From Tardiphaga sp. (lineage in GTDB: Bacteria; Pseudomonadota; Alphaproteobacteria; Rhizobiales; Xanthobacteraceae): a stretch of DNA of 64,000 bases. Under the pieces are notes generated by a model, which saw nothing but the letters and a program-made list of their open reading frames with translations, ran no database searches and had not been told where the DNA came from. Numbering within the stretch: position 1 is the first letter of the stretch; each line of letters starts with the position of its first letter. Shown in pieces: positions 51,155 to 59,818 of the stretch. Where the stretch lies: assembly GCA_030147505.1 (NCBI GenBank), contig JASBVG010000078.1:60080-124079 (forward strand). The letters run 5' to 3'. A program made the translations under genes and the position numbers.

Positions 51155-53250
51155 TGCATCGTCCCATCGAATGAGCCTGCGGCGCCGGTGGCCGTCCGCG
51201 GCATGATAATGCGAAATGTCGTGCCTTGTCCCAGGCGGGACTCCAACATCATGCGGCCTCCCAGCTGCTGGGTGGCCAGGTTGTAGACGATATGCAGGCC
51301 GAGGCCAGTGCCGCCGTCGTTGCGCCGCGTGGTAAAGAATGGATCGAATGCCTGCCGTTGCACTTCAGGGCTCATGCCGACACCATTGTCCGTAAAGCTG
51401 ATCTCTATATCATCGGCGCCGCGCGGCTTGGCCGTGATCGAGATCACCCCCGGCTGCCCCTCCGGGAACGCATGGTTGGCGGCGTTGAGGAACAGGTTGG
51501 TCAGGATCTGGCCGTAGGAACCGGGATAGCCGTCCACCAGGAGGCCATCGGGCACGTCCAAGGAAATCGTGATCGGCGCCTTCTTCAGCACCGGCCGCAG
51601 GCTGGCGATGATCTGGTCGGTGGCTTCGCCGAGGCTGAACTGACGGCGTTCGGCATGGGAGCGGTCCACCGCCACCTGCTTGAAGGACTGGATGAGGTCG
51701 CCGGCGCGATGCAGGTTGGCGACCAGCTGCTGCGCGGCATCCTGCGACGTTCTGACAAAATCCTCGAGCTGCGAGCGCTTCAGCGGTGATTTCGAGCGCA
51801 GCTCGGCGTCGAACATCTCGGCGCGGCGGGCGAAGCTGGACGCCACCGTGAGGCTGATGCCGATCGGGTTGTTGACCTCGTGGGCGACACCGGCAACGAG
51901 GCCGCCCAGTGCGGCCAGCCGTTCGGCGTCGATCAGATTTTGCTGGGCTGTATTGAGTTCGAGCAGCGCGCTCTCGGCCTTTTCCTTGGCCGCGCGCAGC
52001 TCATTCTCGGCCTCGCGCTTGGCGATGGCGTTCTGGCGGAAGACTTCGACCGCTCGCGCCATGGCGGCGACCTCGTCTGTGGCCGTGGTGCCCTGCACCT
52101 TGCGGTCAAGGTCGCCCGACGTGATCGCCCGCATCGAGGTCATGATCTGCCGCAGCGGCATGCGGATGCTGAGCGTGATGATGATGCCGGCAGTGAGAAT
52201 GATGCCGAGAAAGGCGCCGGCAATCACCATCACGTTGCGCGAAATGGCGGCCAGAGTGCGGGCAAAGGTGGTCTGCGCGCTTTGTTCACGCTGGCGCATC
52301 TTCACGGACAACCCGTCGATGGCGGCGATGGTTTCGGCCTGGCTCGCATCGATGGAGTTGCGCAGCAGATCGGTGCGGCTGGATAACTGCTCCGACAGTT
52401 TCGCTAGGCCGTCGCGCAATGCGCCGGCGCGCCCCTTCAGTCGTTGCAATGCGATGCGTTGCAGGTCGTTGTCGGCGAGATCGGTCATGACCGGAATGGT
52501 GCGCTCGATCGTCTCGGTATTGCGACGGGCTTCCTCCGCCGAGGCCGAGGCGAGCGAGAGATAATAGGAATTCGCCGCCACCAGCATTGCCGTAAATGCT
52601 TCGCGCGATTTGCCGAGCGCTGGCCAGATCAGCGCATCGCGCTGGCCGGTGGCGCCTTCAATAATGGAATAGAGCCCTGCCATGTCCTTGGCCGGGCCGA
52701 GCACCTGGTCTTCGTAGGTCTTGGCGATGGTGCTCTGCAAGGCACGCAGCTCGCCGAAACCGCTGAGGAAGCGTTCTGTCACGCGCTCGAGCTCTGCTAC
52801 CGACCCCGAAATCATCGGGTCAGTGGAAGCGCGGGTGTTCAGCGTGCCAAGCACGGCCTCGCGCAGCAGCAGGATCTCGGCGAAGAGTTCGGGGCTCGGC
52901 TGGTTAATGTAGCGATGGATCAGATTCTGCAGGCGACCTGTCTCGCTTTCGAGCAGCGCGAGCACCTGGTCGGATTGACGCACCTGGCGGACGTCTTCCC
53001 AGGCCGAGGAGAGCACTCGCGAACCACTCCAGATCAGGCCGGCGAGGACGAGAACGACAGCGGAATTCAGCGCTGCGATGGAGAGAATGCGCCAGCGGAT
53101 CGGAATCGCGCGCACAATCCCGACGATACCGGTTCGGCCTTGCGCCGCCAGCTCTTCCTTCCGCTCGGATACTTCACTATGCGGGCTTGTCACCACGAGT
53201 GTGTCATCTGGTCTTGGGAAAGGTTCACCTGGCGGATAAAGTCTATCCAA
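51124..53250 (-). CDS. membrane sensor histidine kinase with HAMP domain
   Basis: 708 residues. Membrane helix (IRWRILSIAALNSAVVLVLAGLIW, about 53-76), a long periplasmic helical sensor region (about 77-330), second helix (MVIAGAFLGIILTAGIII), HAMP (MTSMRAITSGDLDRKVQG), coiled coil, HisKA (LVAGVAHEVNNPIGISL) and HATPase (NGVGMSPE, NDGGTGLGLHIVYNL). Start uncertain: TTG 53250 sits right next to a GGGGG tract, GTG codons at 53196 or 53193 are possible. First gene of the three-gene unit. Faces the UgpB-like gene. Confidence 0.88.
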   Translation of the reverse strand: MDRLYPPGEPFPRPDDTLVVTSPHSEVSERKEELAAQGRTGIVGIVRAIPIRWRILSIAALNSAVVLVLAGLIWSGSRVLSSAWEDVRQVRQSDQVLALLESETGRLQNLIHRYINQPSPELFAEILLLREAVLGTLNTRASTDPMISGSVAELERVTERFLSGFGELRALQSTIAKTYEDQVLGPAKDMAGLYSIIEGATGQRDALIWPALGKSREAFTAMLVAANSYYLSLASASAEEARRNTETIERTIPVMTDLADNDLQRIALQRLKGRAGALRDGLAKLSEQLSSRTDLLRNSIDASQAETIAAIDGLSVKMRQREQSAQTTFARTLAAISRNVMVIAGAFLGIILTAGIIITLSIRMPLRQIMTSMRAITSGDLDRKVQGTTATDEVAAMARAVEVFRQNAIAKREAENELRAAKEKAESALLELNTAQQNLIDAERLAALGGLVAGVAHEVNNPIGISLTVASSFARRAEMFDAELRSKSPLKRSQLEDFVRTSQDAAQQLVANLHRAGDLIQSFKQVAVDRSHAERRQFSLGEATDQIIASLRPVLKKAPITISLDVPDGLLVDGYPGSYGQILTNLFLNAANHAFPEGQPGVISITAKPRGADDIEISFTDNGVGMSPEVQRQAFDPFFTTRRNDGGTGLGLHIVYNLATQQLGGRMMLESRLGQGTTFRIIMPRTATGAAGSFDGTMQWPTRTMSST

Positions 53251-53521
53251 CCCCCTGAGCTATACTGGCGATTGAACCGAAAGACATCGGAATTCAACAC
53301 AGTCCTGCGGGTTGATGATCAATTCGCCTGCAGCCGTCCGCCACGGCACTTTCTTCATTTGGAGCATGATCTTGTCCGGAAACCGATATCCTCTCCCGGA
53401 TAGTGCTTTAAAACTTATCTGAAATGTCATTTTCATGTGTTGCTGCTGGCTGAGGCCTTCAGGCAACAGGTTCATGACATGCCGGTCTTGATCGGCACTG
53501 CAACAAGGCAGGATTGGGGCA
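53251..53521. other. 271-base intergenic region between divergent kinase and UgpB-like genes
   Basis: Contains promoters for both neighbours. No RNA gene or repeat was seen; a GCACTGCAACAAGGCAGGATTGGGGC stretch ahead of 53522 is the probable start region, with AGGA as ribosome site. Confidence 0.4.
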
Positions 53522-54844
53522 ATGCGAAAACTGGCACTTGGATGTTGTGCGCTTGTCACGGCGATCCTGCTGGCGACGGCTCCGGCGCGGGCGGTTGTCG
53601 AAGTGCAGTGGTGGCATGCAATGTCCGGGGAGCTGGGACGACAGGTTGAGAAACTGGCGGCCGATTTCAACGCCACCCAGACCGGTTTCCGTATCGTCCC
53701 GATCTATAAGGGCAATTATACGGAAACGGTGACTTCGGCGATCTTCGCCTTCCGCTCGCGCAGCCAGCCGGCCATCGTACAGGTCAATGAGATCGCCACC
53801 GCCACCATGATGGCTGCCAAGGGCGCGACCTATCCGGTCTATGAGCTGATGCGCGACCAGGCCGAGACCTTTACCCCGTCGGCCTATCTGCCGGCGATCA
53901 CCGGCTATTACACCGACACAGCAGGCAACATGCTGTCGTTCCCGTTCAATGCCTCGACGCCGATCCTGTACTACAACAGGGATCTGTTTCGGGCCGCGGG
54001 TCTCGATCCCGAGGTGCCGCCGAAGACCTGGCCCGAGCTTGGCGCCATGGCGAAGCGGTTGCGCTCGGCCGGTTCGGCGTGCGGCTTCACCACGTCATGG
54101 CCGTCATGGATTAATGTCGAGAATTTTTCGGCCTTTCATAACATCCCGATGGCCACGCGATCGAACGGGCTTGCTGGGCTCGACGCCGCACTGACCATCA
54201 ACAATGCTACCATGGTGCGCCATATCGGACAGCTTGCCGAATGGCAGAAGACCAAGGTGTTCGATTACAGCGGCCGCGGCACGGCCGCCGAACCTCGCTT
54301 CCAGAAAAGTGAATGCGGCATCTTCCTCGGCTCGTCGGCCACGCGCGCAGACATTCTCAAGAATGCGAAATTCGATGTCGGCTATGGCATGCTGCCTTAC
54401 TGGCCGGATGTCGCTAGCGCGCCGCAGAATTCGATGATCGGCGGCGCCACGCTGTGGGTGCTGCGTGATCGTCCGCGCGACGAATACAAGGGCGTTGCGA
54501 AGTTTTTCGCATTCCTGTCCCAGCCCGATATTCAGGCGGCGTGGCACCAGAACACAGGCTATCTTCCGAGTACGCGCGCGGCCTATGAGCTGACGAAATC
54601 GCAGGGGTTCTATCAGCGTAATCCCGGTACCGAGAAATCGATCGAGCAGATCACGCTGAAACCGCCGACGGAGAATTCGACCGGGCTGCGGCTTGGCTCC
54701 TTCACCCTGATCCGCGATGCCATCGAGGATGAGCTGGAAGCCGCCTTTGCCGGAAAGAAAACGGCGCAGCAGGCACTGGATACGGCGATGGAGCGCGGCA
54801 ACAGGCTGCTCCGGCAATTCGAGCGCGCCAATCCGGCGCAGTGA
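53522..54844 (+). CDS. UgpB-like periplasmic glycerol-3-phosphate binding protein
   Basis: 440 residues: signal peptide (RKLALGCCALVTAILLATAPARA) and extracellular solute-binding family 1 domain. Sequences VQWWHAMSGELGRQVEKLAADFN, IPFYKGNYxE-like segment and PLPSTRAAYEL-like FLPxT match UgpB closely. It would bind sn-glycerol-3-phosphate or glycerophosphodiesters. No ugpAEC genes are nearby, so it is solitary, placed divergently from a membrane sensor kinase. Confidence 0.88.
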   Translation: MRKLALGCCALVTAILLATAPARAVVEVQWWHAMSGELGRQVEKLAADFNATQTGFRIVPIYKGNYTETVTSAIFAFRSRSQPAIVQVNEIATATMMAAKGATYPVYELMRDQAETFTPSAYLPAITGYYTDTAGNMLSFPFNASTPILYYNRDLFRAAGLDPEVPPKTWPELGAMAKRLRSAGSACGFTTSWPSWINVENFSAFHNIPMATRSNGLAGLDAALTINNATMVRHIGQLAEWQKTKVFDYSGRGTAAEPRFQKSECGIFLGSSATRADILKNAKFDVGYGMLPYWPDVASAPQNSMIGGATLWVLRDRPRDEYKGVAKFFAFLSQPDIQAAWHQNTGYLPSTRAAYELTKSQGFYQRNPGTEKSIEQITLKPPTENSTGLRLGSFTLIRDAIEDELEAAFAGKKTAQQALDTAMERGNRLLRQFERANPAQ

Positions 54845-54856
54845 TGATGTGGTCCC

Positions 54857-55702
54857 TCAATCTGTGAGGTTATAAGACAGCGGGACGGTGAAGACTGTCG
54901 ATCCTTCGGTTTTCTCAGGAGGGAACGGCGGGAACGGATTGGCGCGTCGAATGGTTGCCACGGCTTCTGCGTCCAACGCGGGTCGCCCTGACGAGCTTGC
55001 CAATCGCGCTGCGACGACCTGTCCAGACCGGCTTAGCGTGAAGCTGACGACGGCAGTCACCTTGCCGGCCTGCCCGCTGCGTGCACCGGATGGATATTGC
55101 TTGAACCGCTGCACATGCGCTTGCACCAGTTGCTTATAGTTCGCTGTCGCCGCCCGTGCGGCTCCGGCCATCGCGGCCATATTGGTCGGTGCCACATTTT
55201 CTGCGCGCTGCGGCGCCGTTGTGCGTGGCGCGGCCTTCGTGTCGTTCGGCTTTTTCTTCACCTCGGCCCGGACCGGTTTCGGCTTCTCCGGCGTCGGTTT
55301 GGGCTTTTCGGGCGTCACCTTGGCAGTTTCGGGCGGAGGCGGCGTCGGCTCGACTTTTTGCTCCGGTGGAGCCTGGACCTCGGCCTTCTCCATCAGCGGC
55401 GTCGGCGAGATCTGTTCTTCGGCCGGTGCTTGTGGCTGCGGCTCCGGCGGCGCAGAGGGCGCTTCGGCCTGCTGCATCTCCGGACCGGGCGCGACGTCTT
55501 GCGCGAGCGCTTCCGGCGCGGCGGAAACCGGCGCCATGTCGATCATGATGGTGTTTTCCGCGGCGCCCGGTGCCACGTGGTTCCGATACAGCGCGATGCC
55601 GGCCGCGATCAGACCGGCATGCACGGCGATGATCGCGAGCGCCGAGCCGGTCCAGCGCAGCGCGGTGCGGTCGCCAGGTTGATGCAATGCGAAGGCGTTC
55701 AT
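54857..55702 (-). CDS. tonB: TonB energy transducer protein
   Basis: 281 residues: membrane helix ([20 protein letters not shown]), Pro/Glu/Lys-rich spacer (about 85-175) spanning the periplasm, and C-terminal TonB domain ([44 protein letters not shown]). Passes proton-motive energy to outer-membrane receptors. Its start overlaps the exbD stop by 4 bases. Confidence 0.93.
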   Translation of the reverse strand: MNAFALHQPGDRTALRWTGSALAIIAVHAGLIAAGIALYRNHVAPGAAENTIMIDMAPVSAAPEALAQDVAPGPEMQQAEAPSAPPEPQPQAPAEEQISPTPLMEKAEVQAPPEQKVEPTPPPPETAKVTPEKPKPTPEKPKPVRAEVKKKPNDTKAAPRTTAPQRAENVAPTNMAAMAGAARAATANYKQLVQAHVQRFKQYPSGARSGQAGKVTAVVSFTLSRSGQVVAARLASSSGRPALDAEAVATIRRANPFPPFPPEKTEGSTVFTVPLSYNLTD

Positions 55703-56136
55703 TGCGGGGCGGCGCGTCCGTCGAGGCCAACCAGCGCGATCTTCAAATAGCCGGCATTGCGCAGCATGTTCATCACCTCCATCAGCTCGCCATAGCTGAC
55801 GGCCTTGTCGGCGCGCACGAAGATGCGTTCATCCTTGTTGTTCTTCGTCGCCGCGCCGAGCGCGTCGCCTAGCCCGTCGCGCGGCACAACGTCCTCGCCG
55901 ATGCCCAGCGTCATGTCCGGCTTGACGGTGACGAACACCGGCTTGTCCGGACGCGGCTGCGGTTCGGCAGTGGAGGCCGGCAGATCCACGCCCATGTCGA
56001 CGGTTGCCAGCGGCGCCGCCACCATGAAAATGATCAGCAGCACCAGCATCACATCGATGAAGGGCGTGACATTGATCTCGTGGTTGACCTCGAGATCGTC
56101 GCCCGCGCCGATACGTCCGCCCAAACGAGAGCCCAT
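55699..56136 (-). CDS. exbD: ExbD, TonB-system proton channel subunit
   Basis: 145 residues: single membrane helix ([21 protein letters not shown]) with the key Asp in the [15 protein letters not shown] motif and a periplasmic ExbD domain. Lies 5 bases after exbB and is coupled to tonB. Confidence 0.94.
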   Translation of the reverse strand: MGSRLGGRIGAGDDLEVNHEINVTPFIDVMLVLLIIFMVAAPLATVDMGVDLPASTAEPQPRPDKPVFVTVKPDMTLGIGEDVVPRDGLGDALGAATKNNKDERIFVRADKAVSYGELMEVMNMLRNAGYLKIALVGLDGRAAPQ

Positions 56137-56141
56137 CGCGT

Positions 56142-56921
56142 TTACTCTGCTGCCCGCGCCATCGGCATGCCGCGGCGGCTGTGGTCGCGGCTGATCAGCA
56201 GCATCACCTGCGCCGAGGCATCGCCGAGCAGCGCGCGATAGCCGGTGATGCTGCGCACGAGCGCGTTGTAGATCATGACCGCCGGGATCGCGGCGACGAG
56301 GCCGAGCGCGGTGGCCAGCAGCGCCTCGGCGATGCCGGGGGCGACGACGGCGAGATTGGTGGTCTTGGTTTCGGCAATGCCGATGAAGGCATTCATGATG
56401 CCCCAGACGGTGCCGAACAGGCCGATGAAGGGCGAGGTCGAGCCGATGGTGGCGACGATACCGGTGCCGCGGGCGATGCGCCGCGCCATCGCGCCTTCGA
56501 CGCGCTCCAGCCGCAGCGCGATGCGTTCCTTGAATCCGTCATCGAAAATGCCATGCGAGAGTTCGGTCTCGCGCACGGCGGTATGGATCAACTGCGCGAC
56601 GGCATCGCGGGCGTCGGCGCTGTCGCGTTCGACCTGCCGCAGCGATGTATCGCTCTCCAGCATTTCGAGCCGCCGATGGGCGAGGCTCGTCTCGCGGCGC
56701 AGTTCGATGGTTTTGGCGAGCCACACGGTCCAGGTGACGAGCGATGCACAGGCGAGGCCGATCATTACGGTCTTCACCACCATGTCGGCATTCTGGAACA
56801 TGCCCCAGGGCGACAGGTTCGCCGGCAGCAGCCCTTCGGCGCCGGCGGCGAAAGCCGGTTGAACGGTGAGCGTCGCGAGCGCGGCGGCGGCAAGAACGAA
56901 AGTGGAGCGGGAGCCGGTCAT
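56142..56921 (-). CDS. exbB: ExbB, TonB-system proton channel subunit
   Basis: 259 residues from ATG 56921; signal segment ([18 protein letters not shown]), one helix ([20 protein letters not shown]), and a TolQ/MotA-type domain with [22 protein letters not shown] and [23 protein letters not shown]. Longer upstream reading frames are not supported. Second gene after the receptor, 128 bases away. Confidence 0.94.
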   Translation of the reverse strand: MTGSRSTFVLAAAALATLTVQPAFAAGAEGLLPANLSPWGMFQNADMVVKTVMIGLACASLVTWTVWLAKTIELRRETSLAHRRLEMLESDTSLRQVERDSADARDAVAQLIHTAVRETELSHGIFDDGFKERIALRLERVEGAMARRIARGTGIVATIGSTSPFIGLFGTVWGIMNAFIGIAETKTTNLAVVAPGIAEALLATALGLVAAIPAVMIYNALVRSITGYRALLGDASAQVMLLISRDHSRRGMPMARAAE

Positions 56922-57048
56922 CGAAGCTGCATTCCGTTGGTCGTGGCAGATGGCGGAGCGGGCCGGACCATATCGCCCGGCAGTGGCGATGTCGCCCTCG
57001 GGGCGGCAATTTGCGATACAGACTGGAGCGATTCCAAGGACATGGCGG

Positions 57049-59124
57049 TCAAAATCGCAAGGTCGTGAAGAGACGGACGCCGAGGCCGGGCTGCAAGACC
57101 TCGGCCTTCTTGAACGAAACATGGTTGCGGATGCGCTCGTCGAGCAGGTTGTCGCCGACCACGCCAAAAGTAATGTCGCGCATCCCGCCGTCGACTTTGG
57201 TGAATGTGTGCGTGTAGCTCACTTCCGCCTTCAACAGGTTGTAGCCATTGGTCGGCGTTTCGAACGTTGCGATGTCGTTCTGGGTGAAGGCATGCAGCAG
57301 GCCGAGCCGCGCATACCACTCCGCGCTGCGCCACCAGATGCCGCCGCCGAGCCGCATCGGCGCAATGCGTGGCACGTTGCTACCGTCGGCGAAGGTCGCG
57401 CGCACCACGTCAAACTGGCCGTCGAGGCCGAGCATGCCGTCGTGAACAGGCGCCACATCGAGCTGCGCGAGGAATTCGGCGCCGCGGAAATTCGCATCGC
57501 GCTGGCCGTAGGCCACCTGCATCAGCGGTCCCGTTGCGCCGCAGCTTGCAAAGACGTCGGTACAGAAGTTACCGGTGAGCTGCTTGCTGATGAAGTCGAG
57601 ATAGCGCGTGTAATAGATGCTTGCTTCGAAGCGGAACTGGCCGGCGGTGCGCTTGAGACCGAGTTCGATGGACTCGGCCGTCTCGATCTTCAGATCTGGA
57701 TTGCCGATTACGAAGGTGCCGGAGGCGCCGTCGGAGCCGCGCGAAAATAGTTCAGGCGCAGCGGGCGCGCGCTGTGTGCGGCTGGCATTGAGCGATGCGA
57801 CCATGTCCCATGGCAGCGATTGCAGCAGACCGAGGCTGACGCTCATCGGTGTGAAGTTTCGCGTGGCGGTGGTTTCGGTGAATGTATCCGGCGGTGGCAG
57901 GAAATTGGCCGGGAATGTCGCGGCCATGCCGGACACCGAGAGCGCCTCGACGCGGCCTGCGGCTTGCAGCTTGAGCGTCTCGGTAAGCTGTAGTTGCTCG
58001 AAGGCGAAGCCGCCGACAGCATCCGTATTGGTGGGCGCCAGCAAACCGCCGAGCACGCCTGCTGTGCCGAGCTTGCGGTTGCTGGCCTGGATGCCCCAGC
58101 TGCCTGTGAGCGCACCAAGCGATGTCGCGATGGCCGCATGATCGAGCTCTATGCGACCCTCTATCTCCTTGTTGGTGATGGTGTTTTGCAGGCCATCGAC
58201 ACCATCGCCGCCGATGCCGAGCTCCTTGTGCTTGTAGTCGCTGACGCCGACGGCGAATCGGATGGCGGCGATTTGCTCGGTCGGCGAGCGCCATTCGCCC
58301 TTCGTCGTCCATTTGGTCTGCTCGAGATCGATGCGTGTTCGCGCCGCGGATTCGGCGACACCGGGGATGTGATAGAGGCTGGTGATGTGCTGGATCGCGG
58401 TGCCGATATAGCCGCCGTCGAAAATATAGGAGCCACCGATCGCCTGTCCTTCAGATTGCTGGCGTGTATTGGCCTGCACGCCGCCGCCGGGGATGCGATA
58501 ATCGCCGGCGCGGCGCGCGAATGCGTCCACGTGGATGGCGGCATTATTGCCTGACGCATCGATGCTTGCGGCGCCATCGGCGCTGCTGTCCACCGAGGAC
58601 CCGCCACCCTTGATCCTGGCGGCGAAACCATCCGGCACCAGCGCCTCCGGAATGCGATTGTTGATCGCATTCACCACGCCGCCGATGGCCTGGTTGCCAT
58701 AACGGAGTGTAGCGGGGCCGCGGATGACCTGCACCTTGTCGGCGGTGAGCGGGTCCACGGGCACCTGATGGTCCTGGCTGAAATCCGAAGCGTCCTGGCT
58801 GCCGACGCCGTTTTCCTGAATGCGCACACGATAGTCGTCGAGGCCCCGGATATTGGGGCGGCTCGCGCCTGGCGCAAAGGTCGAGGCGGCGATGCCCGGC
58901 TGGGTCGCCAGCAGATCGGCCAGCGAAGAGGAGGCCGCACGCTGCAGCGCCTCTCCGGAAAGCTGGGTGGTGGACTGGAAGGCGTCCGCATCCTTTTTCT
59001 CGCGTTCCGCCGTGACGGTAATCTCCGACAACGCCTCCTGCGCGCGGACAAGATCCGCACTCGCCCCCACGATGCACGCAGCCCCGGAAAGTGCCGCCAA
59101 CGGTGCCCAGTTCCCCAATCTCAC
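57049..59124 (-). CDS. TonB-dependent outer-membrane receptor (ZnuD-like)
   Basis: 691 residues: signal peptide ending about residue 29, TonB-box-like SEITVTAER, plug domain with NIRGLDDYRVRIQENGVGSQDASDFSQDHQVPVDPL and VQVIRGPATLRYGNQAIGGVVNAINNRIP, and a barrel ending in F. The plug motif pattern matches ZnuD, a zinc/metal receptor. A Cys pair (NFCTDVFASCGA) sits in one extracellular loop region, as in other ZnuD proteins. A Fur/Mur-like site is just upstream. Specificity for Zn, Mn or another metal is inference. Confidence 0.88.
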   Translation of the reverse strand: MRLGNWAPLAALSGAACIVGASADLVRAQEALSEITVTAEREKKDADAFQSTTQLSGEALQRAASSSLADLLATQPGIAASTFAPGASRPNIRGLDDYRVRIQENGVGSQDASDFSQDHQVPVDPLTADKVQVIRGPATLRYGNQAIGGVVNAINNRIPEALVPDGFAARIKGGGSSVDSSADGAASIDASGNNAAIHVDAFARRAGDYRIPGGGVQANTRQQSEGQAIGGSYIFDGGYIGTAIQHITSLYHIPGVAESAARTRIDLEQTKWTTKGEWRSPTEQIAAIRFAVGVSDYKHKELGIGGDGVDGLQNTITNKEIEGRIELDHAAIATSLGALTGSWGIQASNRKLGTAGVLGGLLAPTNTDAVGGFAFEQLQLTETLKLQAAGRVEALSVSGMAATFPANFLPPPDTFTETTATRNFTPMSVSLGLLQSLPWDMVASLNASRTQRAPAAPELFSRGSDGASGTFVIGNPDLKIETAESIELGLKRTAGQFRFEASIYYTRYLDFISKQLTGNFCTDVFASCGATGPLMQVAYGQRDANFRGAEFLAQLDVAPVHDGMLGLDGQFDVVRATFADGSNVPRIAPMRLGGGIWWRSAEWYARLGLLHAFTQNDIATFETPTNGYNLLKAEVSYTHTFTKVDGGMRDITFGVVGDNLLDERIRNHVSFKKAEVLQPGLGVRLFTTLRF

Positions 59125-59144
59125 GTCGTTTCCTGACCTCTAAT

Positions 59145-59162
59145 TGCGAATGCTAATGCGAA
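59145..59162. promoter_or_regulatory. Fur-like triple hexamer ahead of TonB receptor
   Basis: Three direct hexamers, TGCGAA-TGCTAA-TGCGAA, contiguous. The Bradyrhizobium japonicum Fur site at irr is reported as three imperfect hexamers (TGCATC or TGCGAG), a close match. It ends 20 bases ahead of the receptor start (59124), where a repressor could block transcription. An ATTGCGA/TCGCAAT pair also surrounds it. Confidence 0.55.
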
Positions 59163-59249
59163 CTAGTCGCAATAAGGAGGCGAATGAGGGACGTTGTCAA
59201 GCCGCGCCCTGGCGAAACTTGCTTGGGGAGTGGGACGGGGAACGTGCCG

Positions 59250-59609
59250 TCAGACCCGGCCGAATTGCTTCTTCAGCTCGTTTTTCGCGCGCTGCAGCCG
59301 GTTTAGCTGCGTCTTCGGCAGGTTTTTGCCGGCGCGGTTGATGTAAAAAATCAGCATCGACAGCGCCGACCGATAGGGACTCGCTTTGCGGCGGTGGCTT
59401 TGTTCAGCCGAGTGCTTCAGGGACACAGCGATCTTGCCAGGATCCCGCAATTTGAACACGCCCCGCTTAAGATCGAGCGCATCGCTGTTGTCTGTGACAT
59501 GCTGAGACCAGCGTTTGCGGGCCGGTGTCTTTGTGCGGCTCCGTCGCCTGTGCGACGCCGCCTTGGCCGGAGCCTGCTTGCGCGCCGCCTTCTGTCTGCG
59601 TTGGGTCAT
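59250..59609 (-). CDS. DUF3175 protein, 119 aa
   Basis: 119 basic residues: Lys/Arg-rich start (RRQKAARKQAPAKA, RRRSRTKTPARK), then WSQHVTDNSDALDLKRGVFK and SPYRSALSMLIFYINRAGKNL, the DUF3175 pattern. Proteins of this family are small and of unknown role; stress linkage is suggested by the promoter. GGAGGA eight bases before ATG 59609 fixes the start. Divergent from the MFS-otsBA genes. Confidence 0.85.
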   Translation of the reverse strand: MTQRRQKAARKQAPAKAASHRRRSRTKTPARKRWSQHVTDNSDALDLKRGVFKLRDPGKIAVSLKHSAEQSHRRKASPYRSALSMLIFYINRAGKNLPKTQLNRLQRAKNELKKQFGRV

Positions 59610-59634
59610 GAGCACTTCCTCCTTTGCCAATGCC

Positions 59635-59659
59635 AACCGAGGCGGTCCGGTCTCGTTCC
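59635..59659 (-). promoter_or_regulatory. EcfG-type promoter for DUF3175 gene
   Basis: Read on the minus strand: GGAAC (59659-59655), 16-base spacer, GGTT (59638-59635). Alphaproteobacterial EcfG promoters are GGAAC-N16/17-CGTT. Placed 26 to 50 bases ahead of the start. Confidence 0.55.
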
Positions 59660-59667
59660 TGACCTCG

Positions 59668-59692
59668 GGAACTTTGGCAGCGTCAACCGGTT
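59668..59692 (+). promoter_or_regulatory. EcfG-type promoter for MFS-otsB genes
   Basis: GGAAC (59668-59672), 16-base spacer, GGTT (59689-59692), on the plus strand, 126 bases ahead of the MFS start at 59819. It is the divergent twin of the minus-strand site at 59635-59659 with the same spacer and -10 bases. Confidence 0.5.
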
Positions 59693-59818
59693 AGCTCCGT
59701 GTGGAAATTCATGGTCAGAACCGAAGCAACCCGTGTCTCTCGGCATCGGGACGATTTGCTTTTGTGTGGTTGCCTTTGAACCGAGGAACTCAGCGTCGAT
59801 GCTTCGGAGCGGGGCGAC

